Origin: Xenopus tropicalis | Taxonomy: Eukaryota; Chordata; Amphibia; Anura; Pipidae | Assembly: GCF_000004195.4 (NCBI RefSeq) | Contig: NC_030678.2 | Coordinates: 132,647,104 to 132,711,103, forward strand | DNA: 64,000 nt | Direction of reading: 5' to 3' | Shown: one piece after another, positions 45,377 through 55,460 of the stretch | How positions within the stretch are numbered: the first letter of the stretch is position 1 | How the letters are laid out: every line of letters starts with the position of its first letter | Translations under genes and position numbers: made by a program | The notes under the pieces: generated by a model | Told to the model about the DNA's origin: nothing | Seen by the model: the letters and a program-made list of their open reading frames with translations, nothing else | Database searches by the model: none

Positions 45377-45597
45377 GTATATACTCGAGTATAAGCCGAC
45401 CCGAATATAAGCCGAGGTACCTAATTTTACCTAAGAAAACTGGAAAAACTTATTGACTCGAGTATAAGCCAAGGGTGAGAAATGCAGCCGCTACTGCTAA
45501 GTTTCAATAATCAAATAAATAACAGATAAATAAAGCCGAGTTTTTGAGCACAAAAAATGTGCTCAAAAAGTAACCCTCGGCTTATACTCGAGTACAC
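45377..45597. mobile_element. ACTCGAGTATAAGCCGA repeat, left of the VAC14 exon block
   Basis: It runs from GTATATACTCGAGTATAAGC to CTCGGCTTATACTCGAGT, with a small hairpin GAGCACAAAAAATGTGCTC near its right end. Its first 158 bases (45377-45534) recur inverted at 46637-46794 with a single mismatch. Further relatives are at 58752-58812 (short) and from 63853 to the window end. I know the CTCGAGTATAAGCCGA motif as dispersed in vertebrate genomes but cannot assign its superfamily. Confidence 0.8.
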
Positions 45598-46031
45598 CTC
45601 CTCCAACCTACCTCCTTCCACTTGTGCCAGCTCTCGATCTGGCGATGTAGGTCGCTCGCACTCCCTCCCCCCGTGGACGGACGTGGGTTCGTGCTCCTAT
45701 GTGCTCGTTCGTGCGCGCTCCTATGCAGTCTCCCGCTGGAACTCCCCAGTACAGAAGCGCCCAATAACACATGGGGAGAACAGGTGCATAAATAGAAAAT
45801 GCAGGGAAAGCTCGTCCCAGAGCAGGGCCATGTGCTATAAACGGCAAACCTACACCCCGACTTTCCTGCAACGGATAAAACTACAACTCCCATGACGCAG
45901 TACTGCCTGCGAGTCATGTGACAGCGGGCGGGTTACACAGACATTTGACTTGGCCTCGCTGTGGATGCCGCTCATTGACACAAACCCGGCGCAGATAGTG
46001 ACAGGGAATCGGTGTGCGGAGAGCTGTAAAG
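45598..46031 (+). promoter_or_regulatory. vac14: GC-rich upstream region of the VAC14 exon
   Basis: This CpG-rich, TATA-less block lies between the left repeat arm and the VAC14 start codon. It contains ACTACAACTCCCATGACGC near 45880, close to the ZNF143-type promoter motif ACTACAnnTCCCA, and GTCATGTGAC near 45913, one base from the lysosomal-gene CLEAR motif GTCACGTGAC. The second fits a gene acting in PIKfyve signalling, but both are inferences from short matches, and ACTACAACTCCCA also occurs in dispersed repeats. It looks like the native promoter carried along with the exon. Confidence 0.5.
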
Positions 46032-46136
46032 ATGAACGCGGAACGGGACCTGTCCCCCCTCACCCCCAACATCGTGCGTGCCCTTCATGACAAGATGTAT
46101 GAGAAGCGCAAGGTGGTGGCCCTGGAGATAGAGAAG
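46032..46136 (+). CDS. vac14: VAC14 coding exon 1 (PIKfyve complex scaffold), apparently isolated
   Basis: The 35 codons from the ATG at 46032 contain [18 protein letters not shown] and end VVALEIEK at a good donor (GTGAGT). This is the conserved start of VAC14, the HEAT-repeat scaffold that assembles PIKfyve and FIG4 to make and turn over PI(3,5)P2 on endosomes and lysosomes. By my recollection of the mammalian protein, about four fifths of the residues agree and none is a stop or frameshift. The ATG has a fair context (AAAGATGA). The next VAC14 exon (LVREFVAQNN-type) was not seen anywhere downstream, and the exon sits in dgkh intron 1 between 158-bp inverted repeats. It may be a captured or duplicated first exon, or the start of a nested gene with very long introns. 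Identity is firm; functional status is open. Confidence 0.8.
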
Positions 46137-46636
46137 TGAGTAGGGCGGTAGCCAAGCAGTGTGATACAGCAACAGGGTTTGCCCAGTTGGTGTTGGACTA
46201 CAGCTCCCAGAAGCCCCAGATAGTGGGGATTGCAGTAAAACAGCTGGAGGGCTGCAGAGAAGGCATTACCTGACAATAACGTTTTATAGGGTTGGTAAGG
46301 CAGCAGTTGTGATGCTCAGGCCTGATCTATGGAACAAGGGAGAGAGAATGCCCTGGATTTAACTTCTTTGTGCTTCACTGAGTGTCTCTTTAGGGGGGCA
46401 GTGTTCAGCTGTGTTTAATATGGGGGCACTCAATAAGACTACTATATGCTGCAGTTGGGGTAGCACCCCAGAATGGACCACCGTCCAAGGGGGGGGGGGA
46501 AGACGACCCGTGTTACTGTGGTGAGACTTGTACACTGGGGTCCAAGTACTTGATAATTAGTATGGCAGCTTTCTTAGCGTTCCCAAACTTGCTTATGTCT
46601 GCTGCTGTAGCATTTTTCTTTCCCTAAAGTTATCTA
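46137..46636 (+). other. VAC14 intron-like sequence inside the repeat-flanked block
   Basis: It follows the GTGAGT donor. At 46190-46265 it contains GGACTACAGCTCCCAGAAGC and ACAGCTGGAGGGCTGCAGAG, which matches a dispersed vertebrate repeat I know by its GGAGTTGTAGTCCAAC form. The rest is non-repetitive up to the right arm. Confidence 0.5.
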
Positions 46637-46794
46637 TTTATTTATCTGTTATTTATTTGATTATTGAAACTTAGCAGTAGCGGCTGCATTTCTCACCCTC
46701 GGCTTATACTCGAGTCAATAAGTTTTTCCAGTTTTCTTAGGTAAAATTAGGTACCTCGGCTTATATTCGGGTCGGCTTATACTCGAGTATATAC
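46637..46794 (-). repeat. Right inverted arm flanking the VAC14 exon block
   Basis: This is the inverse of 45377-45534, 157 of 158 positions identical by eye. It ends GAGTATATAC at 46794, mirroring the left start. The third copy at 63853 differs from both at several positions, so the two arms resemble each other more than the family average that can be judged here. Confidence 0.92.
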
Positions 46795-47656
46795 GGTATA
46801 TTGTGAGTCGGTCCCCCAGTAACTGACAGCAGCACAGAGCATGTGCAGGGAATCAGCAGAAAAGAAGATGGGGGGCTACTGGGGCATCTTTGAAGGCACA
46901 GATCTTCCCTGCTAAAGGGCTGTGGTAACCTTGAGCTGGTGCAAAAGCCCAAAACATACAACATTTCTGCCCTATGTATTTATTTGGGCTTTAGTTCTGC
47001 TTTAAAGTCACAGCCAAACTCAGTCCTGGATTCGGTACATCCCTACACCAATATTATTGCACAAGCCTCTATTTTATGTTTCTTCCATAGCTATTTTAAA
47101 CTCTAAACACTTCTCATTAATTGTTCTCATTGTTCTCATATTAATTGTTTAACTTATTCCTTTATTTAGAACAGTAAATGAGCTCAGTTAGTTGGTTGAT
47201 TTGCTTTCTATCCTGGTTGTGTGTTATCCAAGTATTTCTGACCTCTCCTCTGCCGGACAGGTTGTACATTAGCAGAAGTAAAATGGGAGGAGGCAGGGTG
47301 TTGAATTAATCAGAAGAAACTGATGGCCAGCTTATAATCATATGCATAATACTGAACAGACGCTTGCCTCTGTGCCAGTCACTAATTCAGAAGCAGCAAT
47401 AAACAAGCATGAATAAGGTTTCTGTTAATCAGAGAGCTATGCAGTCTCTATGACATGTGGTCTTGTGTCCTCGGCATTTAGCAAAGCATTTGGTTTTTAC
47501 TGGGTAAAGCTCACCTTAAATGGCAAAACAGTGAATACAACAAGAATTGTCAGTAGTTAAGGAGTTGTTCACCTTCATGCTCCTCTGTTGGCTATTTCAC
47601 TCAGCATATTCCTTAAACCCTTCTGAGTGTGCTTACATTAAAGATAACTAAAAACA
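46795..47656. other. Intron, no gene; no VAC14 exon 2 seen
   Basis: Read in all plus-strand frames, nothing resembles the second VAC14 exon. A short T2-like tail (CTGCTTTAAAG near 46998) is present. Confidence 0.4.
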
Positions 47657-48135
47657 CAGGTATGGACCTGTTATACAGAATGCTCGAGACCTGGGTTATG
47701 GGGTCTTGCTATAATTTGGATCGCCATACCTCAAGTCTACTAAAAAATCATTTAAACATTAATTAAGCCCAGGATTGTTTTGCCTCCAATAAGAATCAAT
47801 TAGATTTTAGTTGGGATCAATTACAAGGTACTATTTTATTATTACAGAGAAAAAGGAAATCACTTTTAAAAATATGAATTGTTTGATTAAAATGGAGTCT
47901 GTAGGAGATGACTTTCCTGTAATTGAGCTTTCTGAATTATGAGGTGTTGGAAAACAGATCCCATACCTGTATAGTTAATCCTTATTGTGGGTAAAACAAT
48001 CATATTCGGTTTATTTTAATGTTTTAGTAGACAAAGTATGATTATCCAAATTATAGGAAGACCCCATTAAATGGAAAACCCCAGGCCCGAACATTCTGGA
48101 TAACAGGTCCCATACCTGTTCCATACCTGTACAGC
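47657..48135 (+). repeat. Dispersed frog repeat, two partial units
   Basis: It carries AGGTATGGACCTGTTATACAG, TTACAGAGAAAAAGGAAATC, AAAATGGAGTCTGTAGGAGA and ATCCCATACCTGTATAG to 47975. A second right end follows at 48060-48135 (GGATAACAGGTCCCATACCT). It is the same family as 29640-29840 and the fragment at 56950-57005. Confidence 0.65.
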
Positions 48136-49529
48136 TAAAATTTGATATAACAACACATATATAAGTTAAGTAGGCGGAGCATAATTCTGCGCAATGTAGC
48201 AATTCACATAGCTGTGCAATGACACTGCACTGCATTCCTTGCCCTTAGTTTGTCCACTAAACAGTTACTTTTTATTAACCGTATAAAGGCACATTACAGC
48301 AGTTTCTAATATAAAACTTTAGTGCTTTCGGCATGTTTCTGCTGGTTTATAGCTGAAACACATCACTACCCCGCATATGATAGAAAAGGGGCAATTCTTT
48401 ACACTAAAACTAAGCAGAACATAGGAATACACTTATGCAGATCTACTTAAAAGAGACAGACATGGGCAGAGCGCATTTTAATTTTTTCATTGCCCTCACA
48501 CAGTGCTGTGTAGACCCCTTGTGCGCCACCTGATAAAGTATTGGAAGGGATTGGCAAAAACTTTAAATTTGTATGATTTTTTTTTTTTTCTTTTAAAGTT
48601 TATTATCTCTATAAATATGCATTATTTTAACTTTTTGCCAGATGGAATGCACTTTTAAAAAGGTGAACTGCCCCTTTAAACACCAAGCATTTCAAGTATA
48701 TTTTCTCAAAAATAAACATTACCCAGGATATGTCAGTTAAGGGCCCATGGTTGGTATGCATAATCTGATTGTAAAAGTTTAAGAAGTCTATCTAATGAAG
48801 TGTTTCTTTAAACATCCTATTAAAATAGTGTCTCATTATTAGATTCTAGGATTCTTAGAACTCTCTGCCAAGACACTTCTGTAGCTGTTGACATCTTAAG
48901 CTAATATTATTTGATTAAAATGAAACATTTATAAATCCAGAAACAGAAAACATCCCTTTTATCTTTAGAAGAGAACTTACACTACTTGTACAACTCCTGT
49001 TCTTAGAGAGGGCTACCTACATTGTAGCTCAGCCCCTTACATTGTTGAAAATTCAGCTAATTTTTAATTTTTCAGGAAAAGCTTTTATTTAAAGTGTAGT
49101 GTACACCAAAAAAATCAGTAGCAGCAGCATCAGATTTACAACAAGTTCATATATGTAAGAGCAACTAGATTTTTTTGTCTACAAGAGTTCTCATTCCCAC
49201 TGTGATATCCTAGGGTTCATTTATAATGCCCTAAACTGCGCCTTCTGGTTCTGCACTGTGCACTGCATTAAGGCATTCTGCATGTTATTACTATACTAGA
49301 CTGAAAGATGTATTACTTCATGTAAAAAAAAAAAATCAAGAAGTATTTATTGAGAAGTAAGAAAAACTGGTGGTTTTGGTTAGAGTACATATTAGAGCTA
49401 GTAAGAGTGCTTTATTTGTGATGCCATACATCCCATATTTTGGTATATTTATTCTTTTCGTTCAATAGTCATGGTTACCATTCGCTCCATTTCTTTTGAC
49501 TTGCATATAATTTTTTTGTCTTGTGCATT
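48136..49529. other. Intron, no gene recognised
   Basis: AT-rich, with one T2-type right end (CTGCCCCTTTAAAC near 48668). I recognise no coding frame. Confidence 0.4.
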
Positions 49530-49532
49530 TAA

Positions 49533-49760
49533 GGGCTGTGGCACACGCTGAGATTAGTCGCCCGCGACAAACCTCCCTTGTTGCGGGCGACTAATCTCCC
49601 CGATATGACATCACACCGGCGATGGCATACGCGACGCAGCAATTTGCCAAAATCGCTGAAGTTGCCTCAGGAGGAAACTTCGCTGATCGTGGCGCCGCGT
49701 ATGCCATCCCACCAGCGATTTACATTCAAGTGGGTGTGATGTCATAAAGCTTCAGTCTTC
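49533..49760 (+). mobile_element. Harbinger-like MITE, GGGCTGTGGC family, right end lost
   Basis: It starts GGGCTGTGGCACACGCTGAG after TAA (49530-49532), with the inner foldback AGTCGCCCGCGAC/GTTGCGGGCGACT and the characteristic inverted CACACCGGCGAT/ACCAGCGATTTACATTC. The expected CCACAGCCC end is missing. Confidence 0.7.
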
Positions 49761-49919
49761 CCGGGGACCATTTATCAGAAATATTAACGAGACTCAACTG
49801 AGACATCCTGTGGAATGATCATACCTCCAAAAAGCTGAGCAATGGAGAGCGGAAGTACAGAGGAAAGCAAATACAACAGCAAGATAACTGTACATTCATT
49901 TTTTATCAAGCACCTCTCC

Positions 49920-50358
49920 TTAAAGTAGAAGGAAAGTTATTTTGACATTTTACTGCCAGTAGATTCGCCACATTAGTGCCACCTAGAACACTATATTTAT
50001 TTTGCGGAAATCTTTACCATACCTGAGTAAACAGCCCTAGCAGCTCCCTCTGTATTTTTAAGATGGCAGCTGCCATTTTAGCCTGGTCTTGTAGTGTGTT
50101 TTATGAATTGTTATGGGAGGGGGGAAGCAGCAGAAGGGAGAGAGGAGAGAACTGAGCAGACTCATGCCCAAACGTAAAGGAGCCCTAAAGGGGAGGAAGT
50201 CTGATACCGAAGTACATGTTTACAAAAAAGGAGACAAGAAATTCTGTGTTTCTTTTGATAGAGGACTCAATGCAGCTTTACTGTGAGTGCTTATGGCTGT
50301 ATTTACATAGACCTTTCTGATAAAGCTTACTTAGTAGTTACCTTTCCTTCTCCTTTAA
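49920..50358. mobile_element. T2-like MITE with TTAA ends (439 bp)
   Basis: TTAAAGTAGAAGGAAAG at the left and CTTTCCTTCTCCTTTAA at the right are inverted termini within the T2 consensus, except one base at the left. The interior has TAAGATGGCAGCTGCCATTTTA, itself a small palindrome. Confidence 0.75.
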
Positions 50359-50599
50359 ACACAACTCAGAAACCCCTAATGTTCCTATCACTGTAATCTG
50401 TTCCTTCAAAAAGTATGAATAAACAGTTCTTCTCTTTCTGCATCATTTGAAATCCTGGCAGGGGAGGAGACACTAAAACATTGATGTTAAAAATTGTAAC
50501 AACTTCTTTACAGCTTACAGTCAGCGTGTACAGAAAAGCTGCCTATTTAAGTTTAAGAAACATTGTATCTTTTTTAGCATTCAGTGCAGGAGATCAAAG

Positions 50600-50697
50600 T
50601 GAAATTAGGGACTTTTCAGTAAGAATCCGGAACTGTGGGCTGAGCTGTCAAAATCTGGACTGTCCCTCGAAAATCGGGACAGTTGGGATGTATGGAG
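50600..50697 (+). mobile_element. Right-end fragment of the CATACCTCCC family
   Basis: It ends AAAATCGGGACAGTTGGGATG, like the right end of the complete element at 50910-51515 (GGACAGTTGGGGGGTATG). Confidence 0.5.
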
Positions 50698-50909
50698 TTG
50701 GTATACAAGAGGATGCTTACCTTTTGAGGGAAATGTCACATGGGTTGCTTTCTCTGACTTTACCTTGGAAAAGATGATGCAAAACAGTGAAAATTGTCCA
50801 AGTAAAATAGTCTTTTTGTTCCAGCCACCTACTGGGTGTTACTGAGTGTTGCTACTGAGCAGCTTTAATGAAATACCTTGCAGTAATAGATCTGTTATCC
50901 GCTATGGAG

Positions 50910-51515
50910 CATACCTCCCAACATTTGAAAAATGAAAAGAGGGACAAAAAGATTTGGTGCGTGCAGCGCCAAATGGTTGGATCAGATGAAAAATGTGCTA
51001 TACCCTTATACTGTGCTACGTAAGGACAGCAATATAGCAACTCCTACATATAAAATACAAATATAGAGAGAAGGCAGTCAGTTATAAGTGAGTTATAACT
51101 ATGTACCAGTTTTGCCCCCCCGTACACAGTGCCCCAAATTGCCCAATAGATAGTACCCCCATACACAGTGCCCCCATAGAAAGTACCCCCATGCACATTC
51201 TTCTTCGGCTCCTCCTTCTTCTTCTGCGGCTTCTTGTGTGGCGGCGACAGGCCCTTTTATAAGGTTGCGCCCTGTGCATACGCGTGACGTCAATACGCAC
51301 GGGGCGCAACCTTATAAAAGGGCCTGTCGCCTCCGCACAAGGAACCACACAATGAGCAGGAGTGCCCGGCTCCAGCCAGTGCATCCTGCTGTCCTGGATA
51401 GTTCAGTGAATGTCTATTATGGAAATGCGGGACGTTCATTGAACTATAAGGGACAGCGGGATGCACTGTTAAAACCGGGACAGTCCCACGGAAAGCTGGA
51501 CAGTTGGGGGGTATG
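50910..51515. mobile_element. MITE with CATACCTCCC ends, 6-bp target duplication and promoter-like hairpin (606 bp)
   Basis: It begins CATACCTCCCAAC and ends GTTGGGGGGTATG, with the perfect direct repeat ATGGAG outside both (50904-50909, 51516-51521). At 51232-51344 lies a near-perfect palindrome with arms CGACAGGCCCTTTTATAAGG and inverse, whose centre contains TGACGTCA (51285-51292). Frames on both strands (51082-51384, 51238-51516) read through the symmetric arms and are not genes. Confidence 0.78.
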
Positions 51516-52166
51516 ATGGAGAGTTGGTGCTCCAGCTCATGCCCCATTTGCTAGTGCATCTGTCTGCCTGATCCTTGAGACTGTGAGGCAGCAAAAAAGA
51601 AAATGTTTTTTATTTATTTACCAAGTTCCCAAAACTTGTGTAGTGTTCTCTGTTGGATATGCTGCAAGTGCCATTTATTACCTTAGCTGTTCACTGAACA
51701 GGTGCTTGGGTGTTTGAGAGAAGCAATGCCTCTTTTCATGCTTAGCAGGTCCTTTTGCAGCCCTATGTGTGGGCCAGACGACATGCATAGTTCTGAGGCA
51801 TGTGTTACTGTGTGCCTTTGCAGTGTGTATGCATGTAAATGGGATTGCCTACACACTGATGTGACTAATCTGTTTGTGCCTAAGGCGTGTATTTATTAAC
51901 ATTGGAGGTAAACATGACCGATGATGTTACCCATAGCAACCAATACGATTTTTTTCTTTTGATTTCTAATTTGTAGGGGACCAGTTACAACTAATTGCTA
52001 CTTGTTTGCTATGGGCAACATAACCAGTGTTTGTCTCCAGTGTTAATAAATAGTGTTTATGTAGAGTGCTTGTCTTGTAAATTCTATGTGTTTGGGAATA
52101 CATGAACGGTGTCATCATGGCTATATGTATACAAGTGCTGTCCACAGGAGCATCAATAGAGTCCAT

Positions 52167-52493
52167 AAGGTATGACCTTACAGGAGAAGGAAAGGGTTAA
52201 TCACTAGGGGATTATAATCACATACCTGATAAACTGCCCAGGGTACTCCTCAGCAATCCTCGTCCTGCTTCTTCTTCACACTGGTGCACAAATACAGTAC
52301 AGTGAAAAAATTAACTTTAATAAAAAAAACAGCTATTTCACTCTACTGTGCCGGGGGCACCCGAAGAAAGAAGATGATTGCTCAGTTGTGCTGGGCTGGT
52401 GCAGCAGGACCAGCTGGGGTATCGGGTAAGTGATTACAATAACTGGGAGGTGCCTAACAATTGGCACTCCCCTGATGATTAACCTTTTCTTTC
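52167..52493. mobile_element. Decayed T2-like element of the 32.2-kb family
   Basis: AGGAGAAGGAAAGGGTTAATC at the left and GATTAACCTTTTCTTTC at the right are inverted. The interior repeats the GGTGCCTAACAATTGGCAC, CTCTACTGTGC and GGGCTGGTGC landmarks. Confidence 0.5.
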
Positions 52494-52499
52494 TAATTT

Positions 52500-54571
52500 A
52501 GGCTTTAGTGTTTTGGGCTGATTTTGGTGTTAGTTTTTCCTAAACACTTTCATGGGTTATGTATTACTGTGTAAAAAGCGAAGTCAAGACTATGAGAAAA
52601 AAAGATGGAAACAAGACTGTCCCCAGTGAGGACGTGTTTGTACTTTTGCATTATATTTGGCCAATTCTGTGCATATGTTGCTGATTCAGGTTAAGTACTT
52701 CAGTCTCTGGAACAAAGACAACATGCGTTGTAACCGCTGCAAGTACTTTTTGCTTAGTTTGTGCACCTGAGACCACTAGATTGCTTTCATTCAGCCAATG
52801 ATAAAATTCCACCTAATGATGCTTTTTCATTCTCAGTCGCTGTAATAAGAGTCCCCTACTCTCATGTTGAGAAAATCAACTTGAGCACTGAATTTTTCTG
52901 TTTTTCAGTGAAAACAGAATGTATTCACATGCCTTTTGCCACTCAGCAAGACCAAATATGCATCCAGAATCAAAATTTATTTGCACCAATAGAAACCGGA
53001 AAATGCAGAGCTATAACTCTAAAGTTGTATGGCTATGGATTTTAATGCTGTAGCCCAGCAGTTACTAAGAGGACAGCACATTATAAGCAGGTCAACTTGA
53101 TCCATTTTTTAAAATACTTCTGTTGATACAAGGTAGTGAAACTGGCAAAGATGCTCTGCACCTAGGGTTGTCAGATTCTAGGCTCTTTATGCAAGATTCT
53201 GTAGTTAGTATTCAGCAGGACAGAATCACAGGACTTGCTCTGGACAAAAGCAAGTGATCTTGACCATAAAACATTTTTTGAGTTGTCAAAATATATGATT
53301 CTAAACAACTTTCTAATATACATTCATTAAATACTTTCAGTGATCTTAAACATATTATTTTGAATATGTAATCACTGTTAAAAACCTTATATGTCTATTT
53401 ACACTCTGCACTCCTGGCTGTGATTCCTAAAACAGTGCCAGTTGAAATGAAAAGGCTCAGAGGAGAAATGTATTGGACAAGTATGGCTTTCACCTGCATT
53501 TACTGTAAAATGTAATGTGTAATATGGGAAGTTACATTGCATTACTTTTTATTTCATTCATGAAAAATTGTGGGGGACTAGTTTAAATGAAAATGCATAT
53601 TTGGCAGACTTATTGAAAATGAACGGTAGAATGTGATTTCACTGCGTTCCAATAGTTTCTTCTTTTTTTTTATTTTAATAAATAAATGCCAATTTTTGTA
53701 TTTTATTTGAATTTAAAAGAAAAACCTTGAATATTTGAATTTTAATAAATTAACTATTTATTGTATGGACAGGAATTGTGTAATTCAGTATAATAAAGTA
53801 TTCAGTATCAACTCTCACCAGATAGTTAACATTGTCACAAACAGAGCAGTTTTATTATTCATCTTGAATAAAAACAGAACAGACAGCAGTGCTTATAATT
53901 AGCTTAAACAGAAGTGTGTCATAACATTTATTCTGTTCACTCCAGTATAAAATGCTGGGAAGAAACCAAGGCTGACAATTTTGTATACCATACTCACTTA
54001 ATACAATGGGAAGCTAATTTGTGACATTCTACAAAAATTATAACAGATGCTTATTGTATAACCATTGTAAGCTGGGCATTTCAAGAGGTACGGTCACCTT
54101 TTTTTTTTTTTATTACTAAATCACCCCCCCCCCCCTCAGTGATTTATGAACATAAGTAGTCATTTGTTCACTCCAAATATCATAGATGGTATGGCCAACT
54201 AACATAATGACCATGGTCATGAGAATCCTTAGAAATGCCGTGCCAACTTGGCCATACTCATAGACAAACTTTTGTAAGATTTTGTGTTAGCTCAACACAT
54301 ATTTACTGTTGTTCTTGTGATGCTAAAATGTAAAATAGTCATGCATAAAATATGAGTTAATATTTCTTTAAGATTCCTTTCTCACAGGTTATCATACAGT
54401 ATTAAATTATTTAGTATAGCCCTTGGGATGACTGCAAATAACTGGAAGCTTGTCTGTAGAATTGACCCCCTCTCTTTTGTACTGTTGTTGGTTTTCACGC
54501 GTATGGCTCAGGAAAAAGAAGTATGTGCTCATTCCATTTTGACAATCCTGTTTTTTCTGTTTACTTTCCAG
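52500..54571. other. End of dgkh intron 1, no other gene
   Basis: AT-rich. A poly-T run near 54100 and a C10-11 run near 54125 are the only notable low-complexity stretches. The intron ends with the acceptor TTTACTTTCCAG. Confidence 0.45.
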
Positions 54572-54682
54572 ACAAGTATCAAAGAGGGATTATTACTGAA
54601 GCAAACCAGTTCATTTCAGAGATGGAAAAAACGCTATTTTAAGCTACGTGGCAGAACCTTGTACTATGCCAAGGATTCAAAG
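54572..54682 (+). CDS. dgkh: dgkh exon 2: start of the PH domain
   Basis: The 37 codons (111 bases, phase 0 on both sides) lie between acceptor TTTACTTTCCAG and donor GTAAGA. They encode [11 protein letters not shown], then [19 protein letters not shown], the first beta strands of the pleckstrin-homology domain that binds phosphoinositides in type II diacylglycerol kinases. The [12 protein letters not shown] form points to the eta paralogue rather than delta. It joins in frame to exon 1 (...GQLRSK) and to exon 3. The open frame that begins upstream at 54428 is intronic. Confidence 0.95.
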
Positions 54683-54858
54683 GTAAGAGAACATCAATGT
54701 TGCTTTGCAATGAATCAAGTTACAACCAAGTCAGAAATTAATTTGTACTCAGAGATATAGGTCCCAGAAATAAGTAGATCCTGTAATAGGGTTGTTAAAT
54801 ACCTGCACTTCCATATGAATCTATTAAAGTTCATGGTTTCTTAGTTGAAGATGCATTT
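54683..54858 (+). other. Start of dgkh intron 2
   Basis: Opens GTAAGAG. No other feature seen before the L1 remnant. Confidence 0.5.
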
Positions 54859-55460
54859 GTGGGAGCGTGACCAAGATGGCGATCTGAACGGATGCAACTA
54901 TCGTTAGCCCCATGCGCCTCTCAGTCTTTCTGCCAGTCATATCTTTGGGAGACCTTTCGTAGATTTGGCCTTAGTGAGAGATTCATTACCTGGTTCAGAC
55001 TCCTATATAATGCCCCAACAGCACGTGTTAGGGTGAATGGGATTACCTCTCCATTCTTTCCCCCTAACAAGAGGCACAAGGCAGGGGTGTCCTCTCTCAT
55101 CCTATTTGCCCTGGCAATTGAGCCCCTAGCCATACTTATTAGAAACTCACATGCCATTAAGGGCCTCATTTTCCAGTTGTTGAGAAAGTCACGCTTTTTG
55201 CAGACGATCTGCCCTTCTACAAATAGTGAATACGTTTGGTCCCTCCTCACTCTGTTCCCTACAAGATCTTGGTTGCAACCCTAAAGCTCCACAAGATTCC
55301 CCCCCCCCCCCCCCTTCTGCTACTGTCCCTTGAACTTCCATTGTGGGGCAACTCATATCTCCCACACACGGCACACCCTAGGTCACTAATTAAATTCATT
55401 TTCTGTGAGACAGAAAATCTACAATGCTTTAAATAAATCCTATTTGCAAGCAATTTTTCA
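54859..55460 (+). pseudogene. Rearranged L1/Tx1-type LINE remnant
   Basis: GGGAGCGTGACCAAGATGGCG at about 54860 resembles a frog L1 5' end. About 50 bases later the sequence is already inside the reverse transcriptase: FGLSERFITWFRLLYNAP, VRVNGITSPFF and LILFALAIEPLAILIR, which correspond to the palm region of L1 ORF2. A CTTTTTGCAGACGATCTGCC stretch then covers the catalytic FADD-type motif, in another frame. ORF1 and the endonuclease are missing, so the copy is internally deleted and frameshifted. It ends after a poly-C run and near a poly-A at 55462. Confidence 0.78.

Noticed and set aside
45557..45917. Frames of about 110 codons on both strands upstream of the VAC14 exon
   Set aside because: GC-rich promoter-like sequence; they overlap one another antisense and match no family.
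51082..51547. Arg-rich frames on both strands
   Set aside because: They lie across the inverted arms of the CATACCTCCC MITE.
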